From UBA7985 sp002690455 (GTDB lineage: Bacteria > Pseudomonadota > Alphaproteobacteria > UBA7985): 64,000 nt of DNA. The stretch covers positions 43,303 through 107,302 of the forward strand of contig CBFIIW010000011.1 of the NCBI GenBank assembly GCA_965662775.1, given 5' to 3'. The notes under the pieces were generated by a model that ran no database searches, was not told the DNA's origin, and saw only the letters and a list, made by a program, of their open reading frames with translations. The translations under genes were made by a program, and so were the position numbers. Of this stretch, positions 1-10,152 are shown piece by piece (position 1 is the first letter of the stretch; each line of letters begins with the position of its first letter).

Positions 1-62
1 AGGTTGGAGCCATCGATGAAGAGGGCTATTCTTTCCTGCGGGTAGAAGCGCAAGTTACTCAT
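1..62 (-). CDS. NYN-domain protein, N-terminal fragment cut by the window edge
   Basis: Only the first 20 codons are inside the window. The ATG lies at 62 on the minus strand and the peptide reads MSNLRFYPQERIALFIDGSN, running off the left edge. The string RIALFIDGSN is the start of the NYN (LabA/DUF88, PIN-like nuclease) fold, and its Asp is one of the acidic residues of the putative metal site. A NYN gene divergent from folK is a common alphaproteobacterial arrangement. The family assignment is from the motif alone; the rest of the protein cannot be judged. Confidence 0.6.
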   Translation of the reverse strand, partial: MSNLRFYPQERIALFIDGSN

Positions 63-249
63 AAAATCCGCCTTGCTTTAAATGTCCCGACGTCACGGTG
101 GCGCAAAAATGCCAGGGCGCAAAAAATGAAGCGACCGCGGTTATAGCTTCCGCAGACGATGGGGCAATTTTTTCGTTTTGCTCGTTCGGGGCAGAGGATG
201 GTACACCCGCCCCAGCTTTGCAACTTTGGTTATCCACAGGCGGTGGCGC

Positions 250-687
250 ATGATCCTGATCGGACTGGGAAGCAACCTTCCTCACCCTGAAATCGGTGAT
301 TCTGCCTCCGTTCTGCGAGAAGCACTCGCCGTTTTACCCGCTAAGGGTGTGAGCGTCCAACGGGTTTCACCCTTCATAGCCTCTGAGCCAGTCCCGGTTT
401 CCGACCAACCCTGGTACCAGAACGCCGTCTGCGCAGTCGAGTCGACGCTGTCGGCATCTGATTTGTTGGAGGCTCTGCACGACATCGAGTCCAAATTTGG
501 ACGCGTAAGGGGTGTACGAAATGCAGCCCGGATCCTCGACCTTGACCTGTTAGTCTACCACGACCTCCGTGACCCGGTTGGCCCACCGATCCTGCCTCAT
601 CCGCGAATGTTTGAGCGTGATTTCGTCATGAAGCCGTTAGCCAGCATCACTGATGCTGACGCGCTGCGCGCGCAGTTTGAAGGCTGA
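250..687 (+). CDS. folK: 2-amino-4-hydroxy-6-hydroxymethyldihydropteridine diphosphokinase
   Basis: This is the cytosolic folate-pathway pyrophosphokinase that transfers diphosphate from ATP to hydroxymethyldihydropterin. The 145-residue product starts MILIGLGSNLP, the family's N-terminal GLGSNL motif, and carries the RILDLDLLVYHD block and the LPHPRMFERDFV block in the expected order. The ATG at 250 is chosen because it starts exactly at the conserved motif and is preceded by a purine-rich AGGCGGTGG. An in-frame extension to 178 has no family similarity. The gene is divergent from the NYN gene. The 158 bases after the stop hold nothing I can identify. Confidence 0.93.
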   Translation: MILIGLGSNLPHPEIGDSASVLREALAVLPAKGVSVQRVSPFIASEPVPVSDQPWYQNAVCAVESTLSASDLLEALHDIESKFGRVRGVRNAARILDLDLLVYHDLRDPVGPPILPHPRMFERDFVMKPLASITDADALRAQFEG

Positions 688-845
688 GGTCCCGATCGCC
701 GGAAACCGCCATCAGACGCAGGCTTAAGCCGATCGAACAGCGGACCGTCCACCACAGATCCAACGCGGATCGGCCGGGTCCGCCTTGGCACCATCCTGCG
801 CCCCGTTGCTCCACCTTACACAACCTGTGCAACGGAAGTGTCCGC

Positions 846-2447
846 TCAGAAGCCTGCGGCCTGACCGTCCTTGCGCGGGTCCGAGCCGGCCGAGAGAAAG
901 CCAGTGTCCTGGTGCAGCCAGATCCCCTGGCCGCCACCGATCGGCTTCTCTGGTATCTCTAGCCGGTGGCCGCGGTCGAGCAGATCCTGGCGGAGTTTGG
1001 GTGTGATCCCGGCTTCAAGCTGAACGCCACCTGTCTTCGGCGAGGCATGGACCCGAGGTAAGTCCAGCGCGGCCTGAATATCCAGCCCGAAATCCAGCAT
1101 CGAGGTCAGCACGTGGACCTGCCCCTGAGGTTGGTAGTCCGCTCCCATGACGCCAAAAGCCATCTGCACGTCTTCACCCTTGGTCAGCATGGCAGGAATA
1201 ATGGTGTGCATGGGGCGCTTACCCGGGCCGTAAGCGTTGGGGTGATTCCGATCGTCGATGCGGAAGCTACGGGCGCGGTTCTGGAACCATATGCCAGAGC
1301 CGGGCGCCACCAGCCCCGAACCAAAGCTGTCAAAGACCGAGGCGATCAGGCTGACGGCATTACGATCGCGGTCGACCACGGTGAGATAAACCGTGTCGCC
1401 ACTGGCCGGGTAGTCCGGCGTAGGTACCGGCGAGAGGCTGCGGTCATCGCGGATCCGGGCCGCCTGTCGGTCCATCCTGGCTGGGTCCAGCACGTCGTCA
1501 ACGCCGCAGGGCATGGTACCCAAGTCGGCGAAGAAGGCCTCCCGATCGGCATAGGCCAGATGCGCAGCTTCGATTTGCTGGTGGTACCGGTCCAAACCGT
1601 CCACCGAGCCACAGGTGCCCAGCCGGTCAAGGATTTGCAGCATTTCCAGTGCCACCAAACCCTGACCATTGGGCGGGATTTCCCACAAGCGGTGCCCGCG
1701 ATAGTCCGTACTGATGGGGTCCACCCAGGTGCTGGCTGTCGCAGCAAAATCCTCGGCACTGTGCAAGCCGCCGCCGGCGCGCAGCTTGGCCAGCATATCC
1801 TCCATGACCCGGCCGTCATAAAAGCCCGCCCGTCCCTTCGATGCAATCTCGGCCAGCGTCCGCGCTAGCGCCGGAAAGGCCACCCGCTGGCCGACGCGGG
1901 GCAGGGAACCGCCGGGCAACAAAAGTGCTGCAGCATCCGGGTCCCGAGCGAGTAGGTCAGCTTCCAGCCCCCAGTCGCTGCGCACGCGTGCGTGCACGGG
2001 GAACCCAGTCTCTGCGTATATCCGCGCAGGCTCAACCACCTGCGCCAGATCCCAACTGCCAAAGCGTTCGAGCAATGCAATCAGCCCGTCCACAGCGCCA
2101 GGAATAGTGACTGCATGAGGGTGCTGGCGGTTGACTTTACGGGCCCCCGGGAAAGCCGCGCTGATGTTCTCCAGTGTCGCCGCTGCTGGCGCGCGCCCAG
2201 ACCCGTTAAGACCATAGACTGGCATTTTTCCGCCCTGTGCATAGAGCGCGAACATATCACCGCCCAGACCCACGGATTGAGGCTCCACCACACACTGAAC
2301 CAGACAAGCCGTGACCGCCGCATCTACCGCATTCCCACCCTCGGCCAGCACCTGCAGAGCTGCAGAGGTGGCCAGCGGATGAGACGTTGCAACCGCGCCC
2401 TTTTCCGCCATAACAGTAGACCGACCGGGAAGCTCAAAACTACGCAT
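846..2447 (-). CDS. Gamma-glutamyltransferase family protein
   Basis: This N-terminal nucleophile hydrolase cleaves gamma-glutamyl amides such as glutathione or gamma-glutamyl amines. The 533-residue product has the N-terminal block AVATSHPLATSAALQVLAEG and EPQSVGLGGDMFALY. The autoprocessing site is SGDTVYLTVVD, where the Thr would become the new N-terminus of the small subunit. No signal peptide is seen, so it resembles the cytosolic YwrD-like branch rather than periplasmic Ggt. The ATG at 2447 is preceded by AAGGAG at good spacing; longer in-frame extensions lack similarity. It is divergent from the acetoacetyl-CoA synthetase across 72 bases. A role with the downstream gamma-glutamylputrescine genes is possible but is inference. 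Confidence 0.9.
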   Translation of the reverse strand: MRSFELPGRSTVMAEKGAVATSHPLATSAALQVLAEGGNAVDAAVTACLVQCVVEPQSVGLGGDMFALYAQGGKMPVYGLNGSGRAPAAATLENISAAFPGARKVNRQHPHAVTIPGAVDGLIALLERFGSWDLAQVVEPARIYAETGFPVHARVRSDWGLEADLLARDPDAAALLLPGGSLPRVGQRVAFPALARTLAEIASKGRAGFYDGRVMEDMLAKLRAGGGLHSAEDFAATASTWVDPISTDYRGHRLWEIPPNGQGLVALEMLQILDRLGTCGSVDGLDRYHQQIEAAHLAYADREAFFADLGTMPCGVDDVLDPARMDRQAARIRDDRSLSPVPTPDYPASGDTVYLTVVDRDRNAVSLIASVFDSFGSGLVAPGSGIWFQNRARSFRIDDRNHPNAYGPGKRPMHTIIPAMLTKGEDVQMAFGVMGADYQPQGQVHVLTSMLDFGLDIQAALDLPRVHASPKTGGVQLEAGITPKLRQDLLDRGHRLEIPEKPIGGGQGIWLHQDTGFLSAGSDPRKDGQAAGF

Positions 2448-2519
2448 CAATGTACTCCTTGCGAGGGGGAAGACCGACCCGGATCGAGCCGACAGGAAAC
2501 CGAGACTGAGGACGCTCCT

Positions 2520-4499
<1,980 letters not shown>

Positions 4500-4623
4500 G
4501 CCCGTATCTGTCGCAGGAGACCCCGAAACCGTCGGGTCTGACGGCCGGAAAGGGATGCTGTAAGGGCTCTCCAGCTGCTCGCCCTGACCGCAACGGAACA
4601 ACCAAGACGAAGGGACCAACGCC

Positions 4624-5790
4624 GTGCCAGTTATCACCACCATCGACGACCTGAAGGAGATAGCCCGGCGCCGGGTGCCGACGATGTTCTTCGATTATGC
4701 CGAAGCCGGATCGTACACAGAGCAGACCTTGCGCGATAACGCCTCAGATTTTGACAAGATCAGACTGCGCCAGCGCGTGGCCGTAAATATCGAAGGGCGC
4801 AGCCTTGCAACAAAGATGGTTGGCGAAGATGTCTCTATGCCGTTGGCGCTGGCCCCTGTGGGCCTGACTGGGATGCAGCATGCCGACGGTGAAATCCTGG
4901 CGGCTCAAGCCGCGGAAGAAGTCGGGGTGCCCTTCACCCTGTCGACCATGTCGATCTGTTCGATCGAGGACGTAGCTGAGAAAACCACCAAACCGTTCTG
5001 GTTTCAGCTGTATTTCATGCGTGACCGCGACTTCATCGAGCGCTTGATCCAGAGGGCTCATGACGCGGGTTGTTCAGCACTGGTCCTAACGCTGGATCTG
5101 CAGATTCTTGGGCAGCGCCACAAGGACCTCAAAAACGGCATGACGGCACCGCCGAAACTGACGGTAGCCAATTTGCTCGATATGGTCAGGAAGCCGGGTT
5201 GGTCGCTTGGCATGCTTGGCACCTCGCGGCGTAGCTTCCGCAATATCGTCGGCCACGCCAAGGGCGTCAGCGACATGTCATCGCTTATGTCTTGGACCAG
5301 CCAGCAGTTCGACCCGCGTCTGAGCTGGGACGACATTGCCTGGATCAAGGAACGCTGGGACCGCAAGCTGATCCTCAAGGGTATCCTTGATGAGGAAGAC
5401 GCCCGGATGGCGGTCAAGACCGGTGCCGACGCAATCATCGTTTCCAACCACGGCGGCCGCCAGCTTGATGGTGCCGTATCGTCGGTCTCGATGCTGCCCC
5501 GGATTGTCGAGGCGGTTGGCGACCAGATCGAGGTGCACATGGACGGTGGTATTCGCAGTGGACAGGATGTGCTCAAGGCGCGGGCTTTGGGGGCGAAGGG
5601 CACCTACAGCGGTCGGGCCTACATCTACGGACTTGGCGCCATGGGCAAGGCGGGCGTAACCACCGCGCTGGAGGTGATCCGCAAGGAGATGGATATCACA
5701 ATGGCGCTTTGTGGCTGCCGTAGCATCGAAGATTTCGGCACGGATCACCTGGTGCGTACCCCACCGCGGACTGCAAACGATTTCATGTAA
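4624..5790 (+). CDS. lldD: FMN-dependent alpha-hydroxy-acid dehydrogenase (L-lactate dehydrogenase type)
   Basis: This membrane-associated flavoenzyme oxidises L-lactate or a related 2-hydroxy acid and passes electrons to the quinone pool. The 388-residue product shows the substrate and FMN region APVGLTGMQHADGE, the catalytic His block IIVSNHGGRQLDGA and the phosphate-binding DGGIRSGQDVLKARALGA. Length and motif order fit LldD. The start is GTG at 4624 after a weak AAGGGA. A 6-bp inverted repeat (GTCTGG/CCAGAC, 5792-5817) follows the stop but lacks a T run, so termination there is uncertain. Glycolate or mandelate oxidation cannot be excluded from sequence. Confidence 0.88.
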   Translation: MPVITTIDDLKEIARRRVPTMFFDYAEAGSYTEQTLRDNASDFDKIRLRQRVAVNIEGRSLATKMVGEDVSMPLALAPVGLTGMQHADGEILAAQAAEEVGVPFTLSTMSICSIEDVAEKTTKPFWFQLYFMRDRDFIERLIQRAHDAGCSALVLTLDLQILGQRHKDLKNGMTAPPKLTVANLLDMVRKPGWSLGMLGTSRRSFRNIVGHAKGVSDMSSLMSWTSQQFDPRLSWDDIAWIKERWDRKLILKGILDEEDARMAVKTGADAIIVSNHGGRQLDGAVSSVSMLPRIVEAVGDQIEVHMDGGIRSGQDVLKARALGAKGTYSGRAYIYGLGAMGKAGVTTALEVIRKEMDITMALCGCRSIEDFGTDHLVRTPPRTANDFM

Positions 5791-5948
5791 CGTCTGGTTC
5801 AGAATCGTTTTCCAGACAGCGAGTCCGAATTTCAGGAATGAGGTTTCAGGGCGGCCATGCGGTCCCTGATGCCTGCTGAGGAATGGCTCAGGTCCGACCA
5901 ACCCCGCTAGATTGAAGGGCGCATAAATCAAACTGAGAGGATCGACCC

Positions 5949-6950
5949 TTGCCCCTGACCCCCGCCGTTGCCGCCATCATCGCCAACTATGAAAGCGAAA
6001 GTCCTGGTACGCGCGCCAAGCTGGTTCAGATGCTCAACCACGGCCGCTTGGGCGGTACGGGCAAAATGATTATTCTGCCCGTGGATCAGGGTTTTGAGCA
6101 CGGCCCGGCGCGGTCCTTTGCCCCAAATCCGGCTGGCTACGACCCGCTGTATCACTGGCAACTCGCGATTGACGCCGGGTTGAGCGCCTTCGCCGCGCCC
6201 ATTGGTTTATTGTCAGCTGGTGCGGGTCATTTCGCCGGCCAGATTCCAACAATTCTGAAGGTGAACAGCTCTAACAGCCACGCTCTGGCCGCCGATCAGG
6301 CGCTGACCGGTAGCGTCGAGGACGCCCTCCGGCTCGGCTGTGCGGGCGTGGGCTACACGCTCTATCCCGGCTCGGATCAGCAGTTCGATATGCAGGAAAA
6401 GCTCCGGCAACTGACCAAGGACGCGCGTGATGCCGGGCTTGCCGTCGTGGTCTGGAGCTACCCGTGTGGCGGTGGGTTGAGCAAGCTGGGTGAGACCAGT
6501 CTAGACGTCATAGCCTACGCCGCTCATATCGCCGCGTTGATGGGTGCACATGTCATAAAGGTCAAGCCGCCGAAGCCCCAGATCGAGCAGGACGCGGCCC
6601 GTCCGCACTACGACGGCAATGACTGGTCACGCTTGGAAGACCGGATCGCACACGTCATCCAGTCCGCCTTTGATGGCCGGCGGATTGTGATTTTCTCTGG
6701 TGGAGAGGCCAAGGGCACCGAAGCGGTCTATGAGGAAATCGCCGCCATCGCCCGAGGTGGGGGTTTTGGCTCAATCATTGGCCGCAATGCCTTCCAGCGC
6801 CCGCGTGAAGAGGCCCTTGCCATGCTCGACCAGTTGATCACTGTCTATGACAGCCAAGCGCAGAGTGAAGCGGGCAACTCGGCCGAAGTGGCTGGGGGTA
6901 TGGGCCAGGCCGCGGCGGCGGCGCGCGTGCGCGTGCGCGCCGGAACGTAG
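5949..6950 (+). CDS. fbaB: Class I fructose-bisphosphate aldolase (DhnA/FbaB type)
   Basis: This is a Schiff-base aldolase interconverting fructose 1,6-bisphosphate with dihydroxyacetone phosphate and glyceraldehyde 3-phosphate. The 333-residue protein has the family blocks IILPVDQGFEHGPARSF and HVIKVKPPKP, which contains the candidate Schiff-base lysine, and the phosphate-binding IVIFSGGEAKGTE. The start is TTG at 5949, preceded by GAGAGG; the next in-frame ATG is well inside conserved sequence. Five bases separate it from glpX, so both are likely one gluconeogenic operon. The last ~25 residues are Ala/Gly/Arg-rich low complexity. Confidence 0.92.
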   Translation: MPLTPAVAAIIANYESESPGTRAKLVQMLNHGRLGGTGKMIILPVDQGFEHGPARSFAPNPAGYDPLYHWQLAIDAGLSAFAAPIGLLSAGAGHFAGQIPTILKVNSSNSHALAADQALTGSVEDALRLGCAGVGYTLYPGSDQQFDMQEKLRQLTKDARDAGLAVVVWSYPCGGGLSKLGETSLDVIAYAAHIAALMGAHVIKVKPPKPQIEQDAARPHYDGNDWSRLEDRIAHVIQSAFDGRRIVIFSGGEAKGTEAVYEEIAAIARGGGFGSIIGRNAFQRPREEALAMLDQLITVYDSQAQSEAGNSAEVAGGMGQAAAAARVRVRAGT

Positions 6951-6955
6951 GCCGC

Positions 6956-7909
6956 ATGACCACCCCCCTCAGTGTGGCGGCTCTGCTCCCGACATTCGAG
7001 CGCGCCTGTGCCCTTGCGGCGCGGGCCTGTCTGCCTTGGGTCGGACGCGGGGACAAGGAAGCCGCAGATGCCGCCGCCGTCGATGCCATGCGTACAGCCT
7101 TCAACGCAGCCCCCATGCACGGCCGCATCGTTATCGGCGAGGGCGAGCGCGACCAGGCCCCTATGCTTTTCATCGGTGAAACCCTCGGTGATGGCCCAAA
7201 ACAGGCATCCACGCCGGAGGTCGACATTGCCGTTGACCCGCTGGAAGGCACAACCTTGTGCGCCGAAGCGCGGCCCGGAGCGCTCTGTGTCGCAGCCTTT
7301 GCCCCGCGCAGTGAACTGCTGTGCGCCCCAGACGTATATATGCAGAAAATCGTCGCCCGGCCGGGACTGAGGCTGGAGCCGATAGATCTCGACCAGCCGC
7401 TTGATGGTGTGTTGGCCCGATTGCAAGAGCAGGCTGGTCGCCCGCTTCGGGTGGTCATGCTCGACCGTGGGCGGCATGCCACCCAGTGTGCAATGGTCAA
7501 AGACGCAGGGGCGGAACTCTCGCTGATCCCTGATGGTGATGTCATGGGGGCGCTGTTAACGGCTCTGCCGTCCGCCATTGCGCCGGACAGCCCGCGTTAT
7601 GATCTCTATATCGGCAGTGGCGGTGCGCCCGAGGGCGTACTGGCTGCGGCTGGTTTGCAGGCTTTGGGTGGGAGCATGTTCGGACGCCTGATTTTCCGCG
7701 ATGGTGCCGAGCGCTTGCGCGCTGCGCGTCTCGGGCTGCACCGAGACGAACAGGATCGGGTCTTCGGTCTGGATGATTTGGCGTCGATGCGCTCGCATCT
7801 GGTGATCTCGGGGGTCACAACGGACGTGTTCGAGGGCGCGACGTCCACGCGCGCGCAGGTGCTTAGTCTGGGGGCAGGGATCTGTCAGTTGGCGCATCAG
7901 TTCTACTGA
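6956..7909 (+). CDS. glpX: Class II fructose-1,6-bisphosphatase
   Basis: It hydrolyses fructose 1,6-bisphosphate to fructose 6-phosphate, the committed gluconeogenic step. The 317-residue protein has IVIGEGERDQAPMLFIGE and the metal/phosphate motif DIAVDPLEGTT, both diagnostic of the GlpX fold in the lithium-sensitive phosphatase superfamily. DLYIGSGGAPEGV is the other family block. Coupling with the preceding aldolase gives a two-step gluconeogenic module. A GC-rich hairpin follows within 30 bases of the stop. Confidence 0.93.
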   Translation: MTTPLSVAALLPTFERACALAARACLPWVGRGDKEAADAAAVDAMRTAFNAAPMHGRIVIGEGERDQAPMLFIGETLGDGPKQASTPEVDIAVDPLEGTTLCAEARPGALCVAAFAPRSELLCAPDVYMQKIVARPGLRLEPIDLDQPLDGVLARLQEQAGRPLRVVMLDRGRHATQCAMVKDAGAELSLIPDGDVMGALLTALPSAIAPDSPRYDLYIGSGGAPEGVLAAAGLQALGGSMFGRLIFRDGAERLRAARLGLHRDEQDRVFGLDDLASMRSHLVISGVTTDVFEGATSTRAQVLSLGAGICQLAHQFY

Positions 7910-7938
7910 TCCCTGTCTGCTCTGAGTGCAGTGCAAAA

Positions 7939-7962
7939 GAGGGCGCCAATGGGCGCCCCCTC
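7939..7962. terminator. Convergent hairpin between glpX and the CHPxDC-domain gene
   Basis: A GC-rich inverted repeat (GAGGGCGCC / GGCGCC...CTC) lies between two convergent genes. Read on the minus strand the stem is followed by TCTTTT, which suits termination of the 8002-8850 gene. On the plus strand the T run is shorter (TCGTTT). Confidence 0.65.
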
Positions 7963-8001
7963 GTTTCACTGCGGCGATGCGCAGGATGATCGCGGCTGAG
8001 C

Positions 8002-8850
8002 TTAGCGCAAAATATAAGTGTTGAAGCGGTCGGAACGGCCGTCAGTGTAGACGGTGGTCATTTCGGCGATCAGCTTCTGGCCGCGGCGCTTGAGCACCAT
8101 GGTGCGCTTGGCGAAGCCCTGATCCCAGGTCGCCATGATCCGTTCAGCGCTGGTCGGGTCGGCACCGACACTGGCGGTAAGCGGAATGCCTTGGGTCCAG
8201 CCCCAGTTGCAGTCTGTGGGGTGGCAGGAGCCCCAGGCCTTCACCCGGACCGTCGAACCATTAACCAGAACGCGAATCTTGGTCACGCCACGGGTATCAT
8301 CGTCGATGTTCATCCAGGCGCCTTCCATTTGCTCAAGGTTGGTTTCAATTGGCGAAACCGGCAGCAGAGGCAGTAGCGGGAGGATTGGATTTGGCATCAG
8401 GATAGGCGGAATGCTCACCGGCATCCGCTTGAGGGTATAGCGAAAGAAGGTGTCGGTGCGGCCATCGTTGAAGTCTGTGGCGTTCTCGATAATCAACGCG
8501 TCGCCGTGCATGTAGGCACTGATCAGCGACGTGGCGTGCGACTTGCTGTAATGGGCCATGATGCGGTCGGCGGAAAGTGGCGAGGCGCTCACGGAAGACG
8601 CCAGCGGCATGGCGGCGACTTCACCCCAATTACAATCAGACGGATGGCAAGCGCCCCAGGTATTGAGGGTAGCGGATGCGCCTTCGCCGCCGATGACAAC
8701 TTTGGTGATGCCACGGGTGTTTTCGTCGACGTTGATCCAAGCGCCACGCAGATCGTTCAGACCGGCCTGAGCAGTACTAGCGAGCAGAATACTGGCGAGG
8801 GTGCCGGTAGCAATGACAGAGAGTTTGTTGAAGAGCGACGCGATTTTCAT
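8002..8850 (-). CDS. Exported protein with two copies of a WGxCHPxDCxWG domain, function unknown
   Basis: I do not recognise a function. The 282-residue product begins with a signal peptide (Lys-containing start, hydrophobic core, cleavage near ASTAQA at residue 29) and consists of two repeats, residues ~34-141 and ~175-282. Each repeat opens with GAW(I/M)N(V/I)D..TRG(I/V)TK and contains WG(A/S)CHP(S/T)DCNWG at 65-76 and 206-217, then a SADRIMA/SAERIMA block and a DGR(T/S)D.F..Y end. A Pro/Leu-rich linker (~148-167) joins them. The paired cysteines at C-x4-C suggest a disulfide or metal loop in the periplasm. The ATG at 8850 heads the signal peptide. The gene stands alone between two terminator-like hairpins. 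Confidence 0.82.
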   Translation of the reverse strand: MKIASLFNKLSVIATGTLASILLASTAQAGLNDLRGAWINVDENTRGITKVVIGGEGASATLNTWGACHPSDCNWGEVAAMPLASSVSASPLSADRIMAHYSKSHATSLISAYMHGDALIIENATDFNDGRTDTFFRYTLKRMPVSIPPILMPNPILPLLPLLPVSPIETNLEQMEGAWMNIDDDTRGVTKIRVLVNGSTVRVKAWGSCHPTDCNWGWTQGIPLTASVGADPTSAERIMATWDQGFAKRTMVLKRRGQKLIAEMTTVYTDGRSDRFNTYILR

Positions 8851-9030
8851 GGTGTGATCCTTGATAAGGCGGTTAAGTGGGGCGGGTTTGGCTGTGTTCC
8901 CGCGGTTGATGGGGCCTTGTCTAAGGGTTCTCTGTTGCGCGCGTTTCTCGGATCGCTTTCAGTTGTCGTCATTGGTGAAACATTGGGTGTGCCCACGTTT
9001 CAAAATGTTTCTGGCGGGGGCTATCAGACC

Positions 9031-9073
9031 AAAAAAAGGGGCTTTGACAGTTAATATTGCTGCCCAAGCCCCC
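9031..9073 (-). terminator. Intrinsic terminator of the 2OG-Fe(II)-type oxygenase gene
   Basis: On the minus strand a 7-bp stem (GGGGCTT 9066-9072 pairing with AAGCCCC 9038-9044) is followed by seven T residues (9037-9031). It sits about 30 bases past the stop of the oxygenase gene. Confidence 0.75.
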
Positions 9074-9103
9074 TCAAATCATCAAATTTCACTCGACGAG
9101 TGG

Positions 9104-9943
9104 TCAGCCGCCGCGCAGCTCCCTGAGCCGTTCCTGCAGGTAGGAATCCGCCGTATAGCGGTCCGACAGCACAACGTCCGAGCGGGGATGGCAGAACAGC
9201 GGCAGGCTGATCCGACCGATGGTTTTGTCGGCACCATCGGGGTTGATCACGCGATGGGTGGTGGAGGGGAAATAGCCGCCCGAAGCTTCTTGCAGCATAT
9301 CGCCGACGTTAACTATCAGGTTGCCGAAGTCGCAGGGCACCTCCAACCAGGAACCGTCTTTGGCCAGAACCTGAAGCCCGGGCTCGTTGGAGGCGGGTAG
9401 AATGGTGATCAGGTTAATGTCTTCGTGCGCAGCTGCGCGAATGGCCGCGGGCTCCTCGTCGCCGGTCAGCGGCGGGTAATGCAGGATGCGCAGCAGGTGC
9501 TTGGTGCTCCCCTCGATCATCTTCGGCAACGGCTCGGTGAAAAGTGCACTCACCTCCATCGGCGATTCATGCTCGATCCACTTCAGCAGCTCGGCAGCTA
9601 AATCGGTCGCGTTCTGATGGTAGGCCTTTGCCTTGGGCAGCAGATCCTCCGGGCAGACGTCGCCGGGGTAGTAGTGGAAGAATTCCTTGATGTCCTTGAT
9701 GGTATTGCCCTTGGCGGTCTCTGAGAGGGACTGCGGATAGAACCCGCCCGCACCGTTATGGGGAACCGCAAAGTCATTTTTGCGGTCTTCACCGAAGAAC
9801 TGCCGCCAGTCATCGTAAAGGGCCTGGACTTCTTCCTGGCGTAGCGGATGGTTCTTCAGCACACCAAAACCGGTATCGCGCAATGAACGAACGAAGTCTT
9901 GTTTTGCGGTCGGACTGGTGTAATCGACAGCGACAAGTTCCAT
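9104..9943 (-). CDS. Isopenicillin N synthase-like 2-oxoglutarate/Fe(II) oxygenase
   Basis: A cytosolic non-heme iron oxygenase. The 279-residue product has the N-terminal DIOX_N region (RDTGFGVLKNHPL) and the jelly-roll core. The iron triad is visible as H-x-D in AAHEDINLITIL and a distal His in STTHRVINP, followed by RISLPLF, the R-x-S that binds 2-oxoglutarate. Substrate is unknown. It is divergent from the putrescine transaminase over a 209-base shared intergenic region, so oxidation of an amine- or gamma-glutamyl-derived intermediate is plausible but inferred. Confidence 0.88.
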   Translation of the reverse strand: MELVAVDYTSPTAKQDFVRSLRDTGFGVLKNHPLRQEEVQALYDDWRQFFGEDRKNDFAVPHNGAGGFYPQSLSETAKGNTIKDIKEFFHYYPGDVCPEDLLPKAKAYHQNATDLAAELLKWIEHESPMEVSALFTEPLPKMIEGSTKHLLRILHYPPLTGDEEPAAIRAAAHEDINLITILPASNEPGLQVLAKDGSWLEVPCDFGNLIVNVGDMLQEASGGYFPSTTHRVINPDGADKTIGRISLPLFCHPRSDVVLSDRYTADSYLQERLRELRGG

Positions 9944-10043
9944 GTCAGGACTCCTGATTGAATTAAAAATGTTGATCTAGGGTGACTTATTTGTGCACGG
10001 AATTTCAAGATAAGACCCCAAGAATTTGCGATAAACCGGCCAA

Positions 10044-10056
10044 GATTTTGAAAATC
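10044..10056. promoter_or_regulatory. Small AT-rich palindrome in the divergent polyamine-cluster promoter region
   Basis: GATTTTGAAAATC is a perfect inverted repeat with a one-base centre, placed between the oxygenase and transaminase genes. It could be a regulator site; no regulator gene is nearby, so this rests on symmetry and position only. Confidence 0.3.
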
Positions 10057-10071
10057 CGTTATTTTGTGCAG

Positions 10072-10103
10072 GGGCAGCCCAAGGAATCATTTCCCCGCTG
10101 CCC
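10072..10103 (+). promoter_or_regulatory. Leader hairpin upstream of the putrescine transaminase
   Basis: A 7-bp stem, GGGCAGC (10072-10078) with GCTGCCC (10097-10103), lies about 50 bases before the transaminase start. It could be a leader structure or an operator. No T run follows, so it is not an obvious terminator. Confidence 0.35.
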
Positions 10104-10152
10104 ATCTTGAGCGTAGGCTCAGACGCGAGATAAACAATGATGGGCGGAAAAT

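Noticed and set aside
1113..1868. Long open frame (251 codons) on the plus strand across the gamma-glutamyltransferase gene
   Set aside because: It is antisense to a gene with clear family motifs, and its translation has no recognisable domain. High GC content creates such antisense frames.
1992..2519. 176-residue N-terminal extension of acetoacetyl-CoA synthetase
   Set aside because: Antisense to the 5' part of the gamma-glutamyltransferase gene and absent from the family.
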